From Limanda limanda (taxonomy: Eukaryota; Chordata; Actinopteri; Pleuronectiformes; Pleuronectidae), in contig NC_083653.1 of NCBI RefSeq assembly GCF_963576545.1, positions 19,619,639 through 19,683,638 on the forward strand: a DNA stretch of 64,000 nucleotides, read 5' to 3'. Shown here piece after piece: positions 34,837 to 45,230 of the stretch (position 1 is its first letter; each line of letters begins with the position of its first letter). A model generated the notes under the pieces. It was not told where the DNA came from, made no database searches, and saw nothing but the letters and a program-made list of their open reading frames with translations. Made by a program: the position numbers and the translations under genes.

Positions 34837-36801
34837 AACTGCTGCATGACTATGTACACTTCTTCCCTGCACTTAACATTAAACCCACATGATATAAAAA
34901 ATGCACAGGTGAGCTAGAACTCCTGGTCCTTGAATGTAGACTACAGTGTGAGGTATACAGACACAGATTCTCTCTTCGGCTTCAAGCTGATGAAAAGCTA
35001 AATCACAGAGACCAGACCAATGTGGATCAGAAAACACTCAAAACAGGGTTTCCATTTTGTGTTTTCACTCCAATTATTTCAGCAATTTGCTCTGTTTTTT
35101 GTTTGGCTTCTAGATATCAGTTCATCTTTTGACATGCTGGCTTTAACACTGTGTGTGAGCCCATATACTGTTTTTTGAGTACATCGTTCCCATGGAGACG
35201 CTGTTGTTGACTCGCAACCAGTCCAAGAGGAACAAAGTCAAATGGACTGTCCACGTTTCCACAAGCACAAACAGTGTGGCGCTCAGAGTGATGTATGATT
35301 TATAAGCTGCCGCAGCTGTGCATTGCCCCCCCGTGGAACACACTGCACTGCCACTCCACTCCATATTGGGTCTCGGTAGGAGTTCATTTAATATTTGATG
35401 ATGATGTTAAAAGCTTCGGTGAAACGGTGCCTCAGCATTGTGGCGATTGCTGATTTAGGCATTTTACAGCTGAATACACACACAAAGACCATAGAAATAT
35501 TAAAATGTACTAACTTGTATAAACAAAGACAACTACTGCTGGAGAGAAACTCAAATTTGTCTCACGACCCCAGAAGGAGGTGAATGAATAGTGAAATTGT
35601 GCCGTCACACTGCACTTTTTATATGGAGACTTAATGCAAAGATCTACGGGTTGGTTGTATTTAACAATATATGCAATTAATTTATCTGCAGTACATGGTA
35701 CTTGTCTGGACGAGGTGTATGTGTGAGAGCAGATGTCTGAGTGAAAGCCTCTGGAGTTTCTGCGGACTTTCTCTGCCTGGCCGTTAAGAATGTAGAAAGC
35801 CTGGAGAAACACATGTGAGGAGCAGGAAGCACTGCTCCCTAAATTACAATGTGAAACCAAAAAGAAGTGGGACAAATGTAAACGTGTAAAATGATAAATG
35901 TTCAGACTTTCATGTGTGAAAACCCATGATGACATCCTTTGTCCCATCATTCAGGAACAGATGACAAGAAACCTGAGTGAACTCACTCATCTCAGCATGT
36001 CCTATATTGGTAGAGGGTCATTTTATGCAGGTTTTGAAGGTTTAGGTTATGGAGAATGAAAAAGGAATGACAGAGGCAACAGAACAGCTCACCTGTGAAA
36101 TCTAAACCAGACGCTTGTTTAAGTTACAGGCACACTTTTTGATGTTTGCTTTTGCTGGTCATAAAGAATAATAGTTCCTCCTCACCAAGCACTTTCTATG
36201 AAGAAGTTAGACACATTCCCTCCTAGTAGTGAGCTGACTGCTCCTCTTCCAAAGATCAGTCTGAAATGTAACACACACCGTCACACAGATCTCCAATATT
36301 TAGCTAGTTCAGGAGAGGGTTGTTTTAGAGCTGCACAGAAATAAATAATATGAGCAGGTAATGGAGATGAGTGCTGATTGGCTGCTGTGGGTGACATGAC
36401 GTTGAGAAGAGGAATATTTATCTTGCAAAATTGGGTGTAACTGCAGCTTTGTGATTTTCTTCAAGTCTGAAGTCTGAACTGGACTTGAATCCAAGCCTTT
36501 AAGACATTAAAATAGTTTGTGTGGTGCATTCATGTTCAGTATAATTAATGTCGAGTATATTTGGCTGTGATCGTTCCTGCAGCTTCTCATCATTCATAAT
36601 TTTGAGCAGCGTTCTGGAAGGGTGCTCTTACTGAGAATCATGCCCATTCGACACCTACAGCGTCTAGATACTTGCACTATTTTTATTCTGCTTCCTCTTT
36701 GATCACGTGTCAGCATACTCAGCCATCATAAAAAACAAACTAATTGGATCAAGTGTGACTCCTCAAACTTACCTCTTTCTGTGTTCTGTGTCTTCTTACA
36801 G
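34837..36801. other. intron 2, 3' part: one repeat-family fragment, otherwise nothing recognised
   Basis: Apart from the fragment at 35700-35800 (listed separately) this is unique-looking sequence, ending in the exon 3 acceptor at 36801. Confidence 0.5.
35700..35800 (-). repeat. unnamed repeat family, end fragment (copy 5)
   Basis: GAGTGAAAGCCTCTGGAGTT, TCTGCGGACTTTCTCTGCC, TGGCC matches 58553-58597 (GTGAGAGCCTCTGCAGTT, TCTTAGGACTTTCTACGCC, TGGAC). In reverse orientation it also matches the right end of the fuller copy at 45858-46314. Confidence 0.6.
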
Positions 36802-36849
36802 AGGGAAAGACTGCGGAATATCGAGAGGATCTGCAACCTGCTGAGGAAG
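36802..36849 (+). CDS. cnih3: cnih3 coding exon 3 (CNIH2/3-specific loop, 48-nt cassette)
   Basis: Encodes RERLRNIERICNLLRK. This basic amphipathic segment is present in CNIH2 and CNIH3 and missing from CNIH1 and CNIH4; in the mammalian proteins it contributes to AMPA-receptor interaction. The acceptor is TCTTCTTACAG ending at 36801 and the donor is GTAAGC from 36850. The exon is exactly 16 codons with phase 0 at both ends, so skipping would preserve frame and leave a CNIH1-like chain. Asn replaces the Phe (CNIH3) or Cys (CNIH2) after IERIC. GT-rich tracts lie about 410 and 600 nt downstream. Confidence 0.96.
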
Positions 36850-37261
36850 GTAAGCAGAGGACAAATTATCATCATCATTCCACTTGTGATGTGCAGATTG
36901 TAATTACTATGCTAATGAGATTCAAATTAAGTGTAAGGAGCATTGCACCTTTCAGTGAAAATTGAAATGCAAAACGTTTAGCTGATGAAACTTTACGTTA
37001 CACGGACAGATGACACATTAAAGGATATTATACGTGTTTGAAATGCACGTCATTTGCAGCACAAATGTACGTTTCTAATTGCAAGGCTGCTGTGTGAGAA
37101 TGTTGCTTTGCACATCAGTGTTCGCTCATAAAACGAGTGTTGTAGTTTGTTAATTCTGTTATTTGCAATGCGATGCTTCTTTTGTCCTCTTGCCTCATGT
37201 TGTACTGACATCAAAAGGGAGACTGCTCTGTGCTCTGCAGATGGAAACTCTCTCTCTGTTC

Positions 37262-37317
37262 TGTGTCTGTGTGTGCGTGTGTGTGTGCGTGCGTGCGTGT
37301 GCGTGCGTGTGTGTGTT
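37262..37317 (+). repeat. (GT/GC)n microsatellite downstream of exon 3
   Basis: Interrupted GTGTGCGTGT-type alternating purine-pyrimidine repeat, starting 412 nt after exon 3. Alternating GT/GC tracts can adopt Z-DNA. Confidence 0.95.
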
Positions 37318-37443
37318 TGCAGACAATTTGCCTTGAGGTACAAGTGAGTCTGTGAAGAAGCCTCCTCTCAGCTTCAGTGTGACATCTGTTTCTCACTCCA
37401 ACTCCCCGAAACTCAAGCTGTGTCTGCACACTGCATCCTTGGT

Positions 37444-37449
<6 letters not shown>

Positions 37450-37524
<75 letters not shown>
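37450..37524 (+). repeat. (GT)n microsatellite downstream of exon 3
   Basis: About 37 perfect GT units, starting roughly 600 nt after exon 3. In the transcript this is a UG-repeat tract. Confidence 0.98.
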
Positions 37525-37526
<2 letters not shown>

Positions 37527-38745
37527 ATGCTGGAGGTTCATTACTCCAACAGCTGATCTTGGTTATCAGTGTTGTCAACTCAAGCCCCCGGGCCCTCCAC
37601 TGGCCCCTGGAGAGGACATTTTCCCCACAGCACTAACACCGAGAAAAATACACACATGAATGAATGCAGAAAGCAACATACAGAACAAATACACACACAT
37701 GTGCACACATCCAGATGCACTGTCCTTGCAGCTGTGACCGGCTGTGCAGTGATAACTGGAGGTAGCAGTAGATGTGTTATCACAGTGCATCTTAAAGCTG
37801 ACCTCCAGCTAATGTATCACTGATCTTTGACAGTTTAATCAACACGAAGAACATTGCTAAATCCTGGATTCACACGTCTTCTAGACCTGTGACGAAATCA
37901 GTATAAGGTTAAAATCTGCAGCCATGCGGTCAGTCTTTAAAGTTGATTGATTTTTGTGGGACAGAATTGCATTAGCTGCTTTAGTACGATGGGTTATTGT
38001 AAGTGGAAAATGCGGCTTCATTCTCTGGAGACATTAAACGGTTAATTTCACTGTTGTGGTCATATGCAACTTTTTCCACAAGCCTACTATAACACAATAT
38101 TATGGTTCTGGCAATCTTTGAGGGCTCTACTTGTGCCACGGCTATTGTGCATGACACCTGCTACAAGCCCCCCCCAGGCCTTGTGATAAACACCCATTCA
38201 GGGTGTAGTCCACTTACCTTATTTCAGCTGGGATCAGTTTAAACCTTTCTAGGGTCCCTAATGGATTCAGCAAATGGTAGAGCTGATGGATGAATGACAA
38301 CATGTAAATCTTCAGACATGCTAGAGGCATAGCTCCAATATTGGCAAAGTCCGTCTGTTGGTTGGTTGATCGGTCGAACCACTTTGGTCCTGACAAAAAT
38401 AGCTCTACACCTATTTAATGGACAGCCAAAACATTTGCTACAGCTGTTCTTGATGCAAAGAGGATGAACTACATTGCCAATACCATCTAATGTTTTGCAT
38501 CCCCAATGTTCAGCTTTACCCAGCAATACCAATATTTTGTGTTTATGTTATGTATTGGAGCACCATTAGTTGTGCACAGTGCAATTCAGCACAGTCTCAG
38601 TTGGGATGGGCTCAGACACAAGCCACTTTTGTACTCTACACTACAGGTAGGCAGATTATTGGAGCTACAGACCTGAGTTAACCTATAGCTCTCTGCACTG
38701 AAGAAAACTAAAGCCCAGATAATGACTGAAACCCTGTGTTGACAT
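37525..38745. other. intron 3: nothing recognised
   Basis: No gene or transposon end found before the MITE terminus at 38746. Confidence 0.45.
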
Positions 38746-39016
38746 GGCTGTGTCACCTGCCCCTACCTTATTACATAGGGACGTCTATATAGAGGACTAT
38801 AGCGTGAGCTCATTGGCAAAGAAAGAAACGCTTCCAGACACTCCTCTGACCATTTTCTCTTCGCCTGTAATTACGTAATTGTCGCAGGATTATGACGTAC
38901 AACAACAACGTCAGCCAGTGGAAAATCCCACGGCAAATTGTATTTATTTATTTCACACTTTAATATTAATCTGCTCAGGTTTTGCCAAAGATTTAACTGT
39001 CACAACTAACAAAATA

Positions 39017-40571
39017 CACTGCTCAAAAAAAATTAAAGGAACACTTTTTTAACAGGGTATGGCATGAATTCAATTGCACTTTTTTGATAATAATCTGGTC
39101 AGTTAAGTAGCAGAGGGGGTTGTTAATCAGTTTCAGCTGCATTGGTGTTGATGGAATTAACAACAGGTGCACTAGAGGGGCAACAATGAGACGACCCCCA
39201 AAATAGGAGTGGTTTTGCATGTGGAGGCCATTTCAAGTTTCTCCCTCTTGATCACTTCGACTGGTTTTCCATTAGTGTTGGCTTGAGCTAGAGTCATTAT
39301 CTCTCCTGGGAGCATGAGGCGAATTTCTTAACCCTAAAGAAGTTGCACAGATTGTCCAACTCCTCCAGGATGGCACATCCATGCGTGCCGTTGCATGGAG
39401 ACACATCAAATCGATGTGTCTCCACCATAGACTGTATATGGTCTCCACGCGTAATCTCCAGAACATGGAGGAGATTCCAGGAGACAGGGCCGTAGAAGGT
39501 CCTCAACCCATCAGCAGGACCGATATCTGCTGCTTTGTGCAAGGAGGAACAGGTTGAGCACTGCCCGAGCCCTACAGAATGACTCCAGCAGGCCACTGGT
39601 GTGAATGTCTCTGCCGAAACAGTCAGAAACAGACTTCATGAGGGTGGCCTCAGGGGGCGACGTCCTGTAGTGTGCCCTTTGCTCACTGCCCAGCACCGTG
39701 GAGCTCGATTGGCATTTGCTTTAGAACACCAGAATTGGCATGTCCGCCACTAGCGCCCTTTGCTTTTCACAGATGAGAGCAGGTTGACCCTGAGCACCTG
39801 TGATAGACGTGAAAGGGTCTGGAGAAGCCAAGGAGAACGCTATGCTGTCTGCAACATCGTTCAGCATGACCTGTTTCGTGGTGGGTCAGTGATGGTCTGG
39901 GGAGGCATATCCATGGAGGGACGCACAGACCTCTACAGGCTAGAGAATGGCAGTCTTACTGCCATTAGGTATCGGGATGAAATCCTTGAACCCATGGTCA
40001 GACCCTACACTGGTGCAGTAGGTCCTGGGTTCCTCCTGATGCACGATAATGCCCGGCCTCATGTGGCAAGGGTATGAAGGCAGTACCTGGAGGATGAAGA
40101 AATTGATGCAATTGAATGGCCCTCACGATCACCTGACCTAAACCCGATAGAACACCTCTGGGACATTATGTGTCGGTCCATCAGACGCCGCCAGGTTGCT
40201 CCTCAGACTTTACTGGAGCTCACTGATGCCCTTAGACAGATCTGGGAGGACATCCCACAAGACACCATCCGTTGTCTCATTAGGAGCATGTCGCGACGTT
40301 GTCAAGCATGCATACAAGCACGTGGGGGCCACACAAGATATGTATGTGGACATGGACAAGCCTGCCACATCACTTTTTGACTATGATCTTGGGGTGTCTA
40401 TAAAGTTGAGCCCTCTGTAGGCTGAAAACTTTTATTTCCATCAAAGATATGGCATCCTTTTGTTACTAAGACATTAAACTGTCCATATCAGTATAAATAT
40501 CCAACATAATTTTTTTTCACAATGAGATCTGAAGTGTTTTTAAAGTGTTCCTTTATTTTTTTTGAGCAGTG
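39017..40571 (+). mobile_element. Tc1-type transposon, 1555 bp, TA target duplication
   Basis: Inverted termini CACTGCTCAAAAAAAAT..AAAGGAACACT lie at both ends and are bounded by TA at 39015-39016 and 40572-40573. The transposase reads on the + strand, with an HTH-like start (NPKEVAQIVQLLQDGTSMR, near 39330) and a C-terminal catalytic half that is almost continuous. A local hairpin (GGAGACACATC and inverse, 39397-39423) interrupts the N-terminal region. It sits inside the GGCTGTGTC MITE, so it inserted later. Confidence 0.95.
39330..40380 (+). pseudogene. Tc1/mariner transposase (DD34E), disrupted
   Basis: The DDE catalytic residues are all present: D in LFTDESR (about 39772), D in LMHDNARPHVA (40045-40047) and E in SPDLNPIEHLWD (40150-40152), with 34 codons between the last two, the Tc1-type DD34E spacing. 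Lesions seen are a one-base deletion near 39590 (inferred from the frame change within LQND...), TAG at 39751-39753 and TGA at 40075-40077. The frame then stays open to TGA at 40378-40380. The region 39400-39470 is hard to align with a normal N-terminus and is probably rearranged. It cannot encode a full transposase. Confidence 0.9.
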
Positions 40572-40773
40572 TATAACCCTATATATTTTTTATATATTAC
40601 TTGGTTTGTGACCATCGGTTGTACGCTACTTTTCACGATGCATTGTGGGAAACAATGAGTCCACTATATAGGGATTAAAACCTTCAATGAGCATTTGGAT
40701 AGCACGGCCAAATTGCTAATTCACTATATAGTGGACTATATAGGGACTAGTGAGTGATTTCAGACACAGCCAT

Positions 40774-42068
40774 GGCTCATGCGACTTGTGTTACTCTGCT
40801 TTATGGGTGTACCATGGGTGTATCCTCCATTCACCAGTTTGTGTGATATGATTGCTGAGTATTGTACTAAAGCCATCATATTCCTGAAATCATGTGTTGT
40901 ACTGGTCACACATCTGTGCTGTCTGATAGAAGCATCATTTGTTCAAATCCCTGCAAAGCTATCTGAACAATCTGCAACAATATCCATAGCAACGCAGAGT
41001 CAACCACAAATGCAAGGGCAGTCGGAGCAATAACCACATACACGGCCACCCTTCACAGCCAGGCTGTAGACTGTCAAAGGTCAGCCCTTTGAAAGGAGGA
41101 ATGAGCAATAAATGCATAAAGTGTCACATCTGCTCCTCTTTAGTGTCTACAGAGATAAACCTCGGTGAAATACAACAGGACTGGATTTCTGTGAGAAACG
41201 CAGAACCCTTGCAAGGTGTGCTCCCTTGGAGTTAAAAGCCAATTGTGACCTTGTAAACTCTCTCTCAATAACTTTCAACAGTCAAAATAAAGTACAGTGC
41301 AGCTGGGCTGACAGCTCCTTTCCTCTAGTGTAACCTCGTTTCACCTGACACGGCTCAAATTTTTCTTATTTTTCAATAGAGTTCGTTTACGCCACTAAAT
41401 TTCCAGCATAGCTCAACAATAAATAAAAATGCCCACAGCATTTATATTGATATTAATCCTTTGTGGTGCATGTCAGCAAAGATTACTAAGATCTAAAATA
41501 CAGCACTTAGTCATTGGACTGTAGTTAGTCACTAGTTTCCTATTTATTTCTACTAATTTGTCCTCATCAAACTACCTGCTGTGGATTTTGATTATTGCCA
41601 AGGAGTTCAATTGAAAAGCAGACAAAAAATAGTGTCACAAAAATAGGTTTGTATGCTGAATGCACACAGTTTTAGGAAGTATTTTTGATTTGTCACACAC
41701 TGTGCCAGTCAGTGTGGATGCCTGGGGTCTTGAAGCAGGAGGATCTGCTGCATTGTGAACGTTTTTCCTCCTTTGTCCGGAGCTCCTCTCTACTCCTCTG
41801 AAACTCTACAGCTCGCTCCAGCTGGCAAAGTCTCAGCGCGGTGTCCCTGATTGATTTGGTTCAAAGCTTTGGCTGCGTTTCTTTATGTTGGCACACCTAC
41901 TTTATAGTTTTCACTATGGAAGTGGACACGGGCCATTTTTTATCTCACTGCAGTGTTTGTGTGAGTGTGTGTGTGTGTGTGTGTTCCCCTGGGTATGAAG
42001 CGGTTGCAAACACATGGAGATGACAAAAGCTTGAAGGGTTTATTCTGTCCTTCTACTCTCAGCTGTTA

Positions 42069-42072
<4 letters not shown>
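40774..42072. other. intron 3: short GT run only
   Basis: A (GT)n of about 12 units lies at 41960-41983. No exon or transposon end was recognised. Confidence 0.5.
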
Positions 42073-42123
<51 letters not shown>

Positions 42124-42140
42124 TGTGTGTGTCTGTGTCT
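42073..42140 (+). repeat. (GT)n microsatellite
   Basis: About 25 perfect GT units to 42122, then GTCTGTGT-type interruptions. Confidence 0.97.
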
Positions 42141-42498
42141 CTCCCCCTTTCTTAGTACAGTAATGAGTAGATGATGGAGGATGAGCACAGCACATTATGG
42201 TTTATTTCTATGGTCCCAAGGGTATTAATAACTTCCAAAGTTCATCTTCCAAAACCATCTTTGGCTGCTTTTCACTTGTGTCCAAGGTCATAACATTCAG
42301 TATTTAAGATAATTCAGATAATTCCATCCGTCTTTAGTAGTGGTCACAGAACGCAGGTTACAGCTTGAGATGGTTCTCTGCTTGATGACACTGTGTCAAA
42401 CCGTGTGCGCGTATGGGTGTTGGTTTGTGTGTGTGAGAGAATGGGTAAAAGTGACCTGTAGTTTAAAGCACTGGGAGCTGACAATAAGACTGGAAAAG

Positions 42499-42660
42499 TT
42501 TGGAAAAACAAGGACTCTTCCTGAAGCTCGGCCAAACTGAGCAGCCAGGGGAGCCGGGACTTGGTAAGAGAGGTGAACAAGGACCTGATGGTCACCCTGG
42601 CTAAGCTGAAGAGATCCTGTGAGGACATGTGAGAAACTTCCAGAATGACCACAGTGGACT
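42499..42660 (+). mobile_element. Tc1 transposase N-terminal fragment (second Tc1 family)
   Basis: The + frames read KFGKTRTLPEARP, and after a one-base shift KLSSQGSRDLVREVNKDLMV, TLAKLKRSCEDM, stop, ETSRMTT. This resembles the DNA-binding region of salmonid/cyprinid Tc1-like transposases ('KLSNRGRRALVREV.KNPMVTL.ELQRSS'). It is a broken, isolated fragment without visible inverted termini and is clearly a different family from the Tc1 at 39017. Confidence 0.75.
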
Positions 42661-45230
42661 TGTGTTGTTAAGTCGGGAGAATCTATAAGAAAGCGGTTGG
42701 TGATGTCCTGGGGGCATTTGTTTAAGGTTTTGCTGTCTACAAACAGTCACTCAACTAACCTGATTTCCCAGCTGCTCAGGACCAGCTGGGTTAACAGCGA
42801 ACAGGAGCCACACTTGCAGATGTAAGGGCAGTTTAAGTTGCATCAATTTCTTGTTTTCTTCACGTATAATGGTGGCACACAAGTAAATTAAAAACTTCTC
42901 ATGTCTGCCTCCCATCACCTTCACAGCTCCTCTGGTCAGACTTCCTCACAAACTCTGCTGCTCCAATGAAACAGCTTTTCCTGTATTTATCTGCCACCAC
43001 ATTCAATAGAACCTCCAGCGGTAAACATAGTTCATGGTTGGTTTAACGTTGTATCTGTGAAAAGGCTTCGGTGCGTCCCATTTTTCACAGCAGTGAGCTG
43101 GAAGCTGAAGTCCACTGGGATGCGCTCTGTTTGAACAGTGCTCCTAGTGCTGCTGCAAACAAAGACAGGAAATTCTTATTATGAAAAGTAAGCAGAAGAA
43201 AGTAGGATTGAATTGATTACATTGAAATATGAACTAAATTGATATTGACATGAATCCTATCATTAAAGTACTCTTGAAATGAGGAAAGTGGCCACACACT
43301 GTTATTAACAAATGGTGTAACTTGGATGTTTTTTATGATTTCAATTTATTAATTTTAGCTATTTGTTTAAAGACTGAATGAATTGGGGAATTGACCTTCT
43401 TGGGAAACAGTCTATCTTTGGTGAAGTCATGAAGAAAATTGTTAAGCAAACAGGATATCAGGTGACAGGCTGGACGTGGCAGAGATTGTGTGTGGAGGTG
43501 GAAACCAGCAGTTTCGTCAACACGCCAACTGTCGCTCTGCTGTTTTCTCCTATGGGCTCATTTGGACAATCTCAGGAGATTTTATATGGGGACATCTAGA
43601 GAATGTCCGTATCGACTGACTTGGACATTTGCCTTTACGTATACAGCCCCTCCAGTGAATGTCAGGAAATGATCTGCAGTTCAGTGCAGGTCTGGAAGCA
43701 ACTCGAGAGTTGAGTTCAATCTTGTGAGTCTTGTTTCTTGTAGCTTGAATCCTTTGTGTCTTTCCCTGAGGAGGGGCATTAATCCCAGATCTGGGATTGC
43801 TGCAATGATTACGCTACTTCTCCACACAGGATCTGTGGAGCACGGCCAGAGAGACCATCATGTTCTTGTTAACCTCTGTTACCAAGACTATTCTCCCCTG
43901 ATTGCTCAGACCACATCTCATTGGAAGTTTTTTGTAGCCTTCCCAAGATCTGTGCCCTAGCACAATATAGTCTGTGAGCTCTGAAGACAGCTACTCCCAC
44001 CTCATGGCTTGGTTTTGGTCTGATATACATTTCCTCATGACCAATCAACTGAATTTACTCCAAACAACACAAAGAAACAAAGAAAAAAGGTCGAAATAAT
44101 GATCTCAATATTAAATTTCAGTTTACAGTATGTCCTTCTTAATATCTTTTCAAAACCATTAAATTCTGGTTTTACTTGCATGGGCTCATTATGGGCTATT
44201 AGGCTGATCAACAACAAAATGATAAAGAGTGTGTTTTTTCCAGCAGAAACACTGAGCAGTGGGCGTCATGGGGACCAAAGCCTGCAAAACGTAATATCTG
44301 AGGTCCTAGTTAATCAATAAGGATGGCTGCAAAAACCTGTGCGTGTATGTGTGTCTGTGTGAAATCTGCGTCATTGAGCTGCTTAATAAAAGTGACTTAA
44401 TTAACATTGCTAAAATTAATAAATAACAAAACTTTCTTCACGTTTTTCCTGCTTTTCATTTCACATATTTTGTTGATTGACAGCGGAGCTTTTGCTTTAA
44501 AAACACCCAATTGTGCTCTTGTGTCGGACAATAAGACGAACATGATGCGACTGCCAGACACTAAGTAAACCGACAACAACAACAAGGCCATCCGGTGTGT
44601 TGCTGATAAATGGCTGTACATGTGTGATTTCTCGTGTGTTATCCTTCACGCAGCAGCTGTGTGAGTTCCCCGTCAGTCACAATAATGAGCTTATATGCAA
44701 AACCACAGTGCTCCCTCGATCCCACACACTGTTGCCAGGAAAAAAGACCTGAGAGGTGAAGTGAAAGGAGGGAGGGGGATGAAGAGGGAGGGGGAACCTC
44801 GTCCTAGACAAGAAAACACCAGCCACTGTAAGGCTCAGCAGGAAATGAATAATAATGGTGTGCCGCATGACTTACGCTCAAAACAGCCCCGATTTCCATA
44901 GTTGTAGTCATCATAAAATAAACTCTCTTTTCTCAGATTCTCTACTATTGTGCACAGGAAGCGTGTTGAATAAATGATGATGTGATTGGTGACTATAATA
45001 GTCTGGATGCTGATTTGGGTTATAGAGTGGAGGCTTTCAAAGTCTGACGCTGTGCCATTACCACACTGTGCTAAATTCTTCAAACTGCATACCGTGGCAA
45101 AATATAAAACCGTTAACCTCATATCTAGGAAGAACCTTTAATTTTTCTTGAGAAAACCATGGATTCAACTATCTTGACACTAATTGATGTATACAAACAA
45201 ATAATTTGTAAAATAATAGTGATTGAAGGT
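42661..45230. other. intron 3: nothing recognised
   Basis: No gene, microsatellite of note or transposon terminus could be supported. Confidence 0.45.

Larger units (their letters stand above)
38746..40771. mobile_element. MITE with GGCTGTGTC termini, split by a Tc1 element
   Basis: The left end GGCTGTGTCACCTGCCCCTA is mirrored by the right end TAGTGAGTGATTTCAGACAC, AGCC (inverted: GGCTGTGTCTGAAATCACTC). Subterminal motifs TATATAGAGGACTATAG (left) and ACTATATAGTGGACTATATA (right) also correspond. Removing the Tc1 insertion leaves about 470 bp. These termini are common in fish genomes; the superfamily is not certain and no clear longer target duplication was seen. Confidence 0.75.

Noticed and set aside
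39760..40380. The DDE-containing open frames as a domesticated transposase gene
   Set aside because: They lie between intact Tc1 ends with TA duplication and carry in-frame TAG and TGA stops plus a frameshift.
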